Both the position numbers and the translations under genes were made by a program. From Streptomyces sp. SA15 (GTDB lineage: Bacteria; Actinomycetota; Actinomycetes; Streptomycetales; Streptomycetaceae): a stretch of DNA of 64,000 bases. Under the pieces are notes generated by a model. That model had not been told where the DNA came from. It searched no databases and was given only the letters and a program-made list of their open reading frames with translations. The stretch is from the NCBI RefSeq assembly GCF_002291145.1, contig NZ_NTGE01000009.1:1-64000 (forward strand), given 5' to 3'. Every line of letters begins with the position of its first letter. Positions within the stretch are counted from its first letter, which is position 1. This document shows, in pieces, positions 36,454 to 45,771 of this stretch.

Positions 36454-38838
36454 TTACTGGCAGGCCTCGCAGGACTCGGGGTTCTCCAGGGAGCAGGCGA
36501 CGGCCTCGTCGGGCGCCGGCTGCTGTACGGGGATGGTCTTTTCGGGCTGGGCCTGGGCTCGGGCGGCGCGGCCGATGCGGGTCGCCGGGCGCGAGCGCAG
36601 GTAATACGTCGTCTTCAGGCCCGACTTCCAGGCGTACGCGTACATCGAGGAGAGCTTGCCGATGGTGGGCGTCTCCAGGAAGAGGTTCAGCGACTGGGAC
36701 TGGTCCAGGAACGGGGTGCGGGCCGCCGCCATGTCGATCAGGCCGCGCTGCGGGATCTCCCACGCGGTGCGGTACAGGGCCCGTACGTCCTCGGGGATCC
36801 AGGCGAAGTCCTGCACCGAGCCGTTCGCCTCGCGCAGCGCCTCTCGGGTGCGCGCGTCCCACACGCCCAGCGCCTTCAGCTCCTTCACCAGGTAGGCGTT
36901 GACCTGGAGGAACTCGCCGGACAGCGTCTCGCGCTTGAACAGGTTGGACACCTGCGGCTCGATGCACTCGTACACGCCCGCGATCGAGGCGATGGTGGCG
37001 GTGGGCGCGATCGCCAGCAGCAGCGAGTTGCGCATGCCGACGGAGGCGATCCGCTCGCGCAGGGCCGCCCAGCGCTCCGGCCAGGTCAACTCCGTGTCGT
37101 AGTGGTCGGGGTGGAGGACACCCCGGGCCGCGCGGGTCTTCTCCCAGGCCGGTAGCGGGCCGCCCCGCTCGGCGAGGTCGGCGGAGGCCTCGTACGCGGC
37201 GAGCATGATGCGCTCGGCGATCCGCGTGGAGAGCCGCTTGGCCTCCGGTGAGTCGAAGGGCAGGCGCAGCTGGAAGAAGACGTCCTGCAGGCCCATCGCG
37301 CCGAGGCCGACCGGCCGCCAGCGGGAGTTGGAGCGGCCCGCCTGCTCGGTCGGGTAGAAGTTGATGTCGACGACCCGGTCGAGGAAGGTGACGGCGGTAC
37401 GGACCGTCTCGTCCAGCCGCTCCCAGTCGATGTCGCCGCCGGAGACGAACGCACCCAGGTTCACCGACCCCAGGTTGCAGACCGCCGTCTCCCCGTCGTC
37501 CGCGACCTCCAGGATCTCCGTGCAGAGGTTGGAGGAGTGCACCACGTGGCCCGGCTCGGCCGTCTGGTTGGCGGTGCGGTTGGCTGCGTCCTTGAAGGTC
37601 ATCCAGCCGTTGCCGGTCTGCGCGAGGGTGCGCATCATGCGGCCGTACAGGTCACGGGCGGGGATGGTCTTCTTCGCCAGCCCCTTCTTCTCGGCCGACC
37701 GGTACGCCGCGTCGAACTCCTCGCCCCACAGGTCGACCAGCTCCGGCACGTCGGACGGCGAGAACAGCGACCACTGCCCGTCGGCGTCGACCCGGCGCAT
37801 GAACTCGTCCGGGACCCAGTGCGCGAGGTTGAGGTTGTGCGTACGGCGGGCGTCCTCACCGGTGTTGTCGCGCAGCTCCAGGAACTCCTCGATGTCGGAG
37901 TGCCAGGTCTCCAGGTAGACCGCCGCCGCGCCCTTGCGCCGGCCACCCTGGTTCACGGCGGCGACCGAGGCGTCGAGGGTCTTCAGGAACGGGACGATGC
38001 CGTTGGAGTGCCCGTTGGTGCCGCGGATCAGCGAACCGCGGGAGCGGATGCGGGAATAGGCGATGCCGATGCCGCCGGCGTGCTTCGAGAGGCGGGCCAC
38101 CTGGTGGTAGCGGTCGTAGATGGAGTCCAGCTCGTCCTTGGGGGAGTCCAGGAGGTAGCAGGACGACATCTGCGGGTGGCGGGTACCGGAGTTGAAGAGC
38201 GTGGGGGAGGAGGGCAGGTAGTCGAGACGGCTCATGAGCCGGTAGAGCGCGGCGACTTCGTCGAGGGACCTGCTCCCCGATTTCGCATTGAGCACAGTGT
38301 CCTCCGCCAGACCCGCGGCGACGCGCAGCATGAAGTGCTGGGGCGTCTCGATCACCTTGCGGGTGATCGGGTGCCGCAGCAGATAGCGGCTGTGCAGGGT
38401 GCGCAGGCCGAAGTAGCCGAAGCGGTCGTCGGCGTCCGTGTCGATCAGCGCGTCGAGGCGCTCGGCGTGCACCCGTACGAACTCGGCCGTACGGTCGGCG
38501 ATGAGCCCTTCCCGGTGCCCCACGGCGACGGACTCGGTGAAGGACGTGACGCCCTGCGAGGCGGCCTCGGCGGCGATGCCGATCGTCAACAGGCGGGCGG
38601 CCAGCCGCGAGTAGACCGGGTCCTCGGAGATCAGGCCGGCGGCCGCCTCGGTGGCCAGCTCGCGCAACTCCGTCTCGTCGGCCCGAGCGGACCGGCCGCG
38701 CAGCGCGGCGGCGGCGACCCGGCCGGGGTCGGCGTCGGGCAGGTCGGCGGTCAGCTCGGTCAGGGTCCGCAGCAACGCGGTCCCGGGACCGTCGGTCTCC
38801 ATGGCCACTGAAACCGGTTCGGCTGGCGCGATGGTCAC
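36454..38838 (-). CDS. nrdA: Class Ia ribonucleotide reductase large subunit
   Basis: 794 residues from the GTG at 38838 (GAGGGAGAG upstream). It reduces ribonucleoside diphosphates. The active-site region is NLCTEI (Cys, Glu) with SSCYLLD and CNLGSVNLG; the Tyr pair for radical transfer is in LKTTYYLRSR. The C-terminal redox pair is CEAC at the very end (ENPESCEACQ). The leader carries a cobalamin riboswitch and tandem NrdR sites, so it is repressed when the B12-dependent class II enzyme can work. Confidence 0.96.
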   Translation of the reverse strand: MTIAPAEPVSVAMETDGPGTALLRTLTELTADLPDADPGRVAAAALRGRSARADETELRELATEAAAGLISEDPVYSRLAARLLTIGIAAEAASQGVTSFTESVAVGHREGLIADRTAEFVRVHAERLDALIDTDADDRFGYFGLRTLHSRYLLRHPITRKVIETPQHFMLRVAAGLAEDTVLNAKSGSRSLDEVAALYRLMSRLDYLPSSPTLFNSGTRHPQMSSCYLLDSPKDELDSIYDRYHQVARLSKHAGGIGIAYSRIRSRGSLIRGTNGHSNGIVPFLKTLDASVAAVNQGGRRKGAAAVYLETWHSDIEEFLELRDNTGEDARRTHNLNLAHWVPDEFMRRVDADGQWSLFSPSDVPELVDLWGEEFDAAYRSAEKKGLAKKTIPARDLYGRMMRTLAQTGNGWMTFKDAANRTANQTAEPGHVVHSSNLCTEILEVADDGETAVCNLGSVNLGAFVSGGDIDWERLDETVRTAVTFLDRVVDINFYPTEQAGRSNSRWRPVGLGAMGLQDVFFQLRLPFDSPEAKRLSTRIAERIMLAAYEASADLAERGGPLPAWEKTRAARGVLHPDHYDTELTWPERWAALRERIASVGMRNSLLLAIAPTATIASIAGVYECIEPQVSNLFKRETLSGEFLQVNAYLVKELKALGVWDARTREALREANGSVQDFAWIPEDVRALYRTAWEIPQRGLIDMAAARTPFLDQSQSLNLFLETPTIGKLSSMYAYAWKSGLKTTYYLRSRPATRIGRAARAQAQPEKTIPVQQPAPDEAVACSLENPESCEACQ

Positions 38839-38974
38839 GTGGGGGCTCTCCCTCGCTCGGCACAGGGGCCTGGTGGAGGGCAGGCGGCGGCAACACGAGC
38901 GCACGCGGCGTCGCGTCCACCGGCCCATTCCACGAGGCCCGGACGTCAGAACACCCGGACCGGACGGCCGGGCG

Positions 38975-39082
38975 CGCTGTCGGCAGGTCCTCGGACTGAC
39001 GCCCATACGCGTACATAGGCGCATGGGTACACCGTTGCGGGACAGTTCCGGATTCGCACCGGATTCCCCTGCGGCGACAGCG
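38975..39082 (-). promoter_or_regulatory. Cobalamin riboswitch of nrdAB
   Basis: The minus strand has the aptamer signatures in order: GGGGAATCCGGTGCGAATCC, CTGTCCCGCAACGGT, and the B12-box-like GTCCGAGGACCTGCC. The P1 helix CGCTGTCG/CGACAGCG closes it exactly at both ends. The following 136 bp to the nrdA GTG serve as expression platform; a clear single terminator hairpin is not obvious in it. The same kind of element is known in front of S. coelicolor nrdABS. Confidence 0.92.
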
Positions 39083-39088
39083 AGCACG

Positions 39089-39104
39089 AGCATACATCTT
39101 GTGC
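39089..39104. promoter_or_regulatory. NrdR box 1
   Basis: AGCATACATCTTGTGC, an imperfect match to the NrdR palindrome acaCwAtATaTwGtgt. It lies 7 bp upstream of the riboswitch and 31 bp (three helical turns) from box 2. Confidence 0.68.
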
Positions 39105-39119
39105 CGCGCGAGGACAGCA

Positions 39120-39135
39120 CCCCCATATGTTGTGT
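39120..39135. promoter_or_regulatory. NrdR box 2
   Basis: CCCCCATATGTTGTGT matches most of the NrdR consensus. A TTGACG (minus strand, 39157-39152) lies next to it, so the boxes overlap the likely promoter. Confidence 0.72.
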
Positions 39136-39216
39136 CGCGGTGGTTTCGGAGCGTCAACTCGTAGGTGAGGAGAGTGAGGTGCCCCGTGCCCTTGCGGCAC
39201 ACGGCCGGCAACGGCG

Positions 39217-39247
39217 ACGGGCCGCCGGATCGAATCCGGCGGCCCGT
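39217..39247 (-). terminator. Terminator of the mctP transcript
   Basis: ACGGGCCGCCGGAT, loop CGA, exact complement: a 14-bp perfect stem 30 bp after the symporter stop. Confidence 0.88.
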
Positions 39248-39276
39248 GCTTCAGATACGTCGTTCTCGCGTACGGC

Positions 39277-40905
39277 TCAGTGCGCGGCGCCCGCCGTGGC
39301 CGGCGGCAGCTCCGTCTGGACGCCCGGGTCGCCCGCGTCGGCCGTGTAGTCCGACGGCTTGGTCTCGTCGACGCCCTCCGGGGCCTTCAGCGCCTTCAGG
39401 ACGAAGGTCAGAACGACGGTGACGACCACGTTCAGCACGAACGCCGTCAGACCGATGTAGCCGATCTCGCCGATACCGGGGATCTCCTTCGCGGAGCCGC
39501 CGAAGTGCTTCTGCGTCGGCGAGGCGACGCCGTACGCGGCGACCGTGCCGTAGACCATGCCGACCGCCCAGCCCGCGAGCAGCGCCCAGCGGTGGAACCA
39601 GCGGGTGAACAGGCCACCGACCAGAGCCGGGAAGGTCTGCAGGATCCAAATGCCGCCGAGGAGCTGGAAGTTGATCGCGACCGTCTTGTCCATCGTCAGG
39701 ACGAAGGCCAGCGCGCCCACCTTCACCAGGAGCGAGACCAGTTTGGATACCTTGGTCTCCTGCTCCGGCGTCGCGTCCGGCTTGATGAAGTCCTTGTAGA
39801 TGTTGCGGGTGAAGAGGTTCGCGGCCGCGATCGACATGATCGCCGCCGGCACCAGCGCGCCGATGCCGATCGCCGCGAAGGCCACACCCGCGAACCAGCT
39901 CGGGAACATGTCCTCGAACAGCTGCGGAATCGCCAACTGCCCGTTGCTGACCTTGATTCCGGCCGCGATCGCCATGAAGCCCAGCAGCGCCAGCAGGCCC
40001 AGCATCAGGGAGTACAGCGGCAGGATCGTGGTGTTGCGCCGGATCACCTCACGGCTGCGCGAGGACAGCGTCGCCGTGATCGAGTGCGGGTACATGAACA
40101 GCGCCAGCGCCGAGCCCAACGCCAGGGTGGCGTACGTCCACTGACCGGCCTCCGCCGGGACCAGCGCACCGCGCGGCGCGCCCGTCGCCGGGTTGGTCTG
40201 GCTGTACGCGTCGCTCGCCTTGGCGAAGATCTCGTCGAAGCCGCCGAGCTTGATCGGGATGTAGATGATCGCCACCGCGATGACGATGTAGATCAGCGTG
40301 TCCTTCACGAACGCGATCAGCGCGGGGGCCCGCAGACCCGACGAGTAGGTGTACGCGGCCAGCACGCCGAAGGCGATCAGCAGCGGCAGGTCCTTGATGA
40401 ACCAGTTGGTGTCCTCGCCACCGCCGACGCCCATCACGTCCAGCACGGCCTGGATGCCGACCAGTTGGAGCGCGATGTACGGCATGGTCGCCAGGATGCC
40501 GGTGACGGCCACCGCCAGCGACAGCCCCTTCGAGCCGAAGCGGCCGCGCACGAAGTCCGAGGTCGTCACGTATCCGTGCTTGTGCGAGACCGACCACAGG
40601 CGGGGCAGGAACGTGAAGATCAGCGGGTAGATCAGGATGGTGTACGGCACCGCGAAGAAGCCGGCCGCGCCCGCCGCGTAGATCGCCGCCGGTACGGCGA
40701 CGAAGGTGTACGCCGTGTACAGGTCGCCGCCGAGCAGGAACCAGGTGACCCAGGTGCCGAACGAGCGGCCGCCGAGACCCCATTCGTCGAGGCTGTGCTC
40801 GTTCTCGGCCTTGCGCCAGCGGGCGGCCAGGAAGCCCATGACCGTGACGGCCAGGAAGAAGAAGATGAAGACGGCGAGTGCGACGCCGTTCACGCCGTCG
40901 TTCAC
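39277..40905 (-). CDS. mctP: Sodium:solute symporter, MctP-type monocarboxylate permease
   Basis: 542 residues with about 13 membrane helices. SSS-family features: LGGRSFGTWVTWFLLGGDLYTAYTF near residue 45 and the GIGALVPAAIMSIAAANLFTRN block near 350. Together with a DUF3311 partner this is the arrangement annotated as monocarboxylate uptake permease MctP (lactate, pyruvate, acetate). GTG start at 40905 overlaps the partner stop (GTGA). The substrate is inferred from family only. Confidence 0.88.
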   Translation of the reverse strand: MNDGVNGVALAVFIFFFLAVTVMGFLAARWRKAENEHSLDEWGLGGRSFGTWVTWFLLGGDLYTAYTFVAVPAAIYAAGAAGFFAVPYTILIYPLIFTFLPRLWSVSHKHGYVTTSDFVRGRFGSKGLSLAVAVTGILATMPYIALQLVGIQAVLDVMGVGGGEDTNWFIKDLPLLIAFGVLAAYTYSSGLRAPALIAFVKDTLIYIVIAVAIIYIPIKLGGFDEIFAKASDAYSQTNPATGAPRGALVPAEAGQWTYATLALGSALALFMYPHSITATLSSRSREVIRRNTTILPLYSLMLGLLALLGFMAIAAGIKVSNGQLAIPQLFEDMFPSWFAGVAFAAIGIGALVPAAIMSIAAANLFTRNIYKDFIKPDATPEQETKVSKLVSLLVKVGALAFVLTMDKTVAINFQLLGGIWILQTFPALVGGLFTRWFHRWALLAGWAVGMVYGTVAAYGVASPTQKHFGGSAKEIPGIGEIGYIGLTAFVLNVVVTVVLTFVLKALKAPEGVDETKPSDYTADAGDPGVQTELPPATAGAAH

Positions 40906-41156
40906 TTTCCGGCACCTCCCCGGCGCGCGCGCTGGTCACGCTGCCACAGCTTGTACGCGATCATCGTGAGCGCCGTGGAGATCAGCACCCAGGCCATCTG
41001 GTACCAGTAGAAGAACGGGATGCCGATGAAGGCGGGGTCCGTCTTGGCGTAGGAACCGACCCACAGCATCGCCACGAAGGGCGCGAAGAGGCAGAGGGCG
41101 ATGACCACACGCACCGGCGTCACCACCGGTGGTTTCACTTCTGACGCATCAGACAT
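40902..41156 (-). CDS. DUF3311 small membrane partner of the symporter
   Basis: 84 residues, two membrane helices (VVIALCLFAPFVAMLWVGSY and IGIPFFYWYQMAWVLISTALTMIAY) separated by a short loop, with a basic tail. DUF3311 proteins nearly always precede an SSS transporter and are thought to be an accessory subunit. Overlaps mctP by GTGA. Confidence 0.88.
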   Translation of the reverse strand: MSDASEVKPPVVTPVRVVIALCLFAPFVAMLWVGSYAKTDPAFIGIPFFYWYQMAWVLISTALTMIAYKLWQRDQRARRGGAGK

Positions 41157-41214
41157 ACGGCGGTTCCGTCCCCTCACTGATCACCTGTGCAACGCGCAGG
41201 AAATCTAAGCGACA

Positions 41215-41251
41215 GTTCCGCTTTATGGAACCCCCATCCGTATAACGGATG
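41215..41251. promoter_or_regulatory. Two adjacent dyads upstream of DUF3311-mctP
   Basis: GTTCC-N7-GGAAC (41215-41231) and CATCCGT-ATA-ACGGATG (41235-41251), both perfect, lie 60-95 bp before the DUF3311 start. They are candidate operators for the permease operon. Confidence 0.45.
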
Positions 41252-41379
41252 TGCAGTGCCGATGCCGCTTCAGCAGCAGCGGAACCCCTGCCGCGGGTCC
41301 GCCTCCTGCCGGTCCGTGCGCATCCGCTCGCCGGGGGATAACCCCTGGACCCCCAGCCGATCCGGCACTCAGCCCAGCT

Positions 41380-42306
<927 letters not shown>

Positions 42307-42405
42307 CTACCGCCCAGTGGTCTGCCCGATCTGTCGGACTTCGTAATGAAGGGTTCCTGTATATCGCGGTCCCGTAACGGACGGTCGAAGCGCACGAGAA
42401 CACCC

Positions 42406-42466
42406 TTGACAGCCCCATTGGTCTGGTCCAGGCTCCCCCTACTGGTCTACACCATTGGTCCAGTCC
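42406..42466 (+). promoter_or_regulatory. dasA promoter with three dre half/whole sites
   Basis: TTGACA at 42406, 17 bases, CAGGCT. TGGTCTGGTCCA (42419-42430) lies between -35 and -10; TGGTCTACACCA (42443-42454) and TTGGTCCAGTCC (42455-42466) follow at the start region. Occupation by DasR would block RNA polymerase. The rest of 42145-42405 shows nothing else clear. Confidence 0.78.
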
Positions 42467-42536
42467 CGGCCCCGAGGGCAGACCCAGGTCAGCCGCAGGG
42501 AGGCAGGGGGGTTATGGCATCCCTGAGGAGGATGGC

Positions 42537-43823
42537 GTGAAGCGCAAGCTGACAGCCGCGATCGGTATCGCGGGAATGATGGTCTCCATCGCGGCGTGCG
42601 GGGGCGACGGTGGCAGCGGGGGTTCGGACGACAGCGGGGCGGACGCCAAGGAGCTGACCGTCTGGCTCACCGTCGACGCGCAGAACAACTGGCCGGAGCT
42701 GGTGAAGGCCGCCGACGCGGCCGTCACGAAGGCGCACCCCGGCATCAAGATCAACCACGAGTACTACGGCTGGCCGGACAAGAACGCCAAGCTGGACGCC
42801 GTCCTCGCCACCGACAAGGCCCCCGACGTGGTCGAGATGGGCAACACCGAGATGCTGAGCTACATGGTCAAGGGCGCCTTCGCCCCCCTCGACCCGGCGA
42901 AGTTCGACAGCTCCTCCGCCTGGCTGGACGGCCTCAAGGCCTCGGTGACCTACGACGGCAAGACCTACGGCGTCCCCTACTACGCCGGCGGTCGCGTCGC
43001 CAACTGGCGCAAGGACGTGTTCGCCTCGGTGGGCGTCAAGTCCGCCCCGAAGACGTACGACGAGCTGACCGCCGCCCTGGACAAGGTCCAGAAGAAGCAG
43101 GGCGACAAGTTCAGCGCCTGGTACCAGCCCACCCGTGACTGGTACGCGGCCATGTCCTTCGTCTACGACGCCGGCGGCTCGATCGCCGTCGAGTCGGGCG
43201 GCGAGTGGAAGGGCAACCTCTCCTCGCAGGAGTCGATCAAGGGCCTGAAGGAGTTCCAGAACGTCGTCGACACGTACATGTACGGCGACAAGACCAAGGA
43301 CGAGTCCGACCGTTACATCGTCTACGGCCAGGGCAAGTCCGGCATGATCTTCGCTCCGGCCTGGGAGGGCGCGACCGCGGCCGCCCCGGAGAACGACAAG
43401 ACCGGCAAGCTCAAGGGCAACGTCGAGAACTTCGTGATGCCCGGCCCGTCCGGCAAGAACCTCCCCGTCTTCCTGGGCGGCAGCGACCTCGCCGTGCCGG
43501 TGAAGTCGGACGCGCAGGCCGTCGCCGCCGAGTGGATCAACGCGTTCACCGGCCCCTCCGGCCAGAAGGGCCTGATCGCCAAGGGCAACCTGCCCAACAA
43601 CAAGACCGACCTCGCCACGCTGAAGAGCGACCCGGAGACGGCGGTCCCGGCCACCGCGGCCGAGTCCAACTGGTTCGTCCCGATGGCACCGGGCTGGGGC
43701 CAGGTCGAGAAGGCCCAGGTCCTGCAGACCATGCTGCAGAACATCGGCACCGGCAAGAAGTCGGTCGAGGCCGCAGCGAAGGAAGCGGACGCCGCGATCA
43801 ACAAGGTCATCAACACCAAGTGA
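42537..43823 (+). CDS. dasA: Chitobiose ABC transporter substrate-binding lipoprotein DasA
   Basis: 428 residues. Lipoprotein signal with lipobox SIAAC (Cys20), then a flexible Gly/Ser/Asp linker and a CUT1-type solute-binding fold (LTVWLTVDAQNNW, YGVPYYAGGRVANWRKD). It binds N,N'-diacetylchitobiose for DasBC; the ATPase (MsiK type) is not encoded here. GTG start, GAGGAGG four bases upstream. Preceded by DasR sites. Confidence 0.95.
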   Translation: MKRKLTAAIGIAGMMVSIAACGGDGGSGGSDDSGADAKELTVWLTVDAQNNWPELVKAADAAVTKAHPGIKINHEYYGWPDKNAKLDAVLATDKAPDVVEMGNTEMLSYMVKGAFAPLDPAKFDSSSAWLDGLKASVTYDGKTYGVPYYAGGRVANWRKDVFASVGVKSAPKTYDELTAALDKVQKKQGDKFSAWYQPTRDWYAAMSFVYDAGGSIAVESGGEWKGNLSSQESIKGLKEFQNVVDTYMYGDKTKDESDRYIVYGQGKSGMIFAPAWEGATAAAPENDKTGKLKGNVENFVMPGPSGKNLPVFLGGSDLAVPVKSDAQAVAAEWINAFTGPSGQKGLIAKGNLPNNKTDLATLKSDPETAVPATAAESNWFVPMAPGWGQVEKAQVLQTMLQNIGTGKKSVEAAAKEADAAINKVINTK

Positions 43824-43927
43824 CCGCCGGCGGGGCCCTGTTGTGAGGCGGGGCCCTGCCTGCCGTACGACCTGCCCGTGGGGGCTCCGCTTTCGTACGA
43901 CCCGAGGGACCGCTGAGGAGCGCGCGG

Positions 43928-44914
43928 ATGACTGCCGCAGACACGACCACCCCTGCCAAGGTGCCGCCGCCGCGGCAGGCGCCGCCACCACCTCTTTTGG
44001 CCGCGCCCCCCAGGAAGCGGCCGTCGAGCGGGACCGGTACCCCCTGGCTGCTGCTCGCGCCCTGCCTGCTGATCCTGGCGCTCGTCCTCGGCTATCCGCT
44101 GGTCCGCCTGGTCACCCTCTCCTTCCAGAAGTTCGGGCAGTCCCAGCTGTGGGGCTTCCAGCCGGCCGAGTCGGTCGGGTTCGACAACTTCACCAAGGTG
44201 CTGGGCGACGGCGAGTTCTGGGCGGTCGTCGTACGGACGATCGTCTTCGCGGCCGGCTGCGTGATCTTCACGATGGTCGTCGGCATGCTGATCGCGCTGC
44301 TGCTCCAGCGGGTCTCCGGTTGGGTGAAGACGCTGGTCAACATCGCGCTGGTGGCCAGCTGGGGCATGCCGATCATCGTCGCCACCACGGTCTTCAAGTG
44401 GCTGTTCGACGCCGACTACGGCATCCTCAACGCGCTGCTCAGCAAGTTGCCGGGTGTGGAGATGATCGGCCACAACTGGTTCGCCAGCGGGCCGCAGGGC
44501 CTGGCCGTGATCATGCTGCTGGTGGTGTGGGGAGCCGTGCCCTTCGTCGTGATCACGCTCAGCGCCGGCCTCACCCAGGTCCCCAAGGAACTGGAGGAGG
44601 CGGCCCGCCTCGACGGCGCGGGCGCGTGGGGCGTCTTCCGGTACGTCACCCTCCCCATCCTCAAGCCGATCATCGTGATGCTCACGACCCTGTCGGTCAT
44701 CTGGGACATGGGCGTCTTCCCGCAGGTCTTCGTGATGCGTAACGGCCACCCGGAAGCCGAGTTCCAGCTCCTGACCACCTACTCCTACGACCGCGCCTTC
44801 GTGGTCAACGACTACGCGCAGGGCTCGGCGATCGCCCTGCTCACCGTGGTGCTGCTGCTCGGCGTGGTCGCCGTCTACATGCGCCAGATGCTGAAGATCG
44901 GAGACGTCGAATGA
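43928..44914 (+). CDS. dasB: Chitobiose ABC transporter permease DasB
   Basis: 328 residues, six membrane helices after a Pro-rich cytoplasmic N-terminus (PPPRQAPPPP). The EAA loop reads EEAARLDGAGAWGVFRYVTLP. CUT1 MalF-type permease pairing with DasC. GAGGAG before the ATG at 43928. The 104-bp gap after dasA holds two copies of GGCGGGGCCCTG, which may lower read-through from dasA. Confidence 0.93.
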   Translation: MTAADTTTPAKVPPPRQAPPPPLLAAPPRKRPSSGTGTPWLLLAPCLLILALVLGYPLVRLVTLSFQKFGQSQLWGFQPAESVGFDNFTKVLGDGEFWAVVVRTIVFAAGCVIFTMVVGMLIALLLQRVSGWVKTLVNIALVASWGMPIIVATTVFKWLFDADYGILNALLSKLPGVEMIGHNWFASGPQGLAVIMLLVVWGAVPFVVITLSAGLTQVPKELEEAARLDGAGAWGVFRYVTLPILKPIIVMLTTLSVIWDMGVFPQVFVMRNGHPEAEFQLLTTYSYDRAFVVNDYAQGSAIALLTVVLLLGVVAVYMRQMLKIGDVE

Positions 44915-45762
44915 CCAGCATGAGTACGCTGACGACTCCCGTGCGCCGGAAGTCGAAGGCCGGCTGGAACCTCCTCGGTCTCCTCGTCTTCGTCACCGCC
45001 GGCTTCCCCGTCTACTGGATGCTCAACACGGCGTTCAAACCGGCCAAGGACGCCATCGACCCGGACCCGAGCGTGCTGCCCACGGGTCTCACCCTGTCCA
45101 ACTTCGGCCGGGCGCTGGACATCGCCGACTTCTGGGGACCGGTCGGCCGCAGCCTGGTCGTGTCCCTCGCGGTCGTCCTGATCGGCATGGTCGTCGGCAT
45201 GCTGGCCGCGCTCGCCATCTCCCGCTTCGCCTTCCGCGGCCGGAAGATCGTCATCGTCGGCATCCTCGCGGTCCAGATGGTCCCGCTGGTCGCCATGATC
45301 ATCCCGGTGTTCCTGCTGCTCAACGACCTGGGCCAGTACGACAGGCTGACCGGCCTGATCATCACGTACCTGACCTTCATCCTGCCGTTCACGGTGTGGA
45401 CGCTGAGGGGCTTCATCGTCAACATCCCGAGGGAGCTGGAGGAGGCGGCGATGGTCGACGGCTGCTCCCGCACGAGCGCCTTCATCCGGGTGGTGTTCCC
45501 GCTGCTGGCCCCCGGCATGGTCGCCACCTCGGTCTACGGCTTCATCCAGGCCTGGAACGAGTACCTGTACGCCCTCATGCTGCTCAGCCAGAAGAACCAG
45601 ACGGCGACCGTCTGGCTCGGCAACTTCACCACCAAGCACGGCACCGAATACGCCCCGATGATGGCCGGATCGACCATGATGGCCCTGCCGATCGTCGTCC
45701 TGTTCCTCCTCGTCCAGCGCAAGATGGCCGCGGGCCTGACCGCGGGCGCCGTGAAGGGATAA
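44911..45762 (+). CDS. dasC: Chitobiose ABC transporter permease DasC
   Basis: 283 residues, six membrane helices, MalG type. EAA loop: EEAAMVDGCSRTSAFIRVVFPLLAPG. It completes the channel with DasB. ATGA overlap with dasB couples translation. Confidence 0.93.
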   Translation: MTSMSTLTTPVRRKSKAGWNLLGLLVFVTAGFPVYWMLNTAFKPAKDAIDPDPSVLPTGLTLSNFGRALDIADFWGPVGRSLVVSLAVVLIGMVVGMLAALAISRFAFRGRKIVIVGILAVQMVPLVAMIIPVFLLLNDLGQYDRLTGLIITYLTFILPFTVWTLRGFIVNIPRELEEAAMVDGCSRTSAFIRVVFPLLAPGMVATSVYGFIQAWNEYLYALMLLSQKNQTATVWLGNFTTKHGTEYAPMMAGSTMMALPIVVLFLLVQRKMAAGLTAGAVKG

Positions 45763-45771
45763 CGCCACCCG

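Noticed and set aside
43322..44749. His/Asp-rich minus-strand frames over dasA-dasB
   Set aside because: Shadows of clearly assigned transporter genes.
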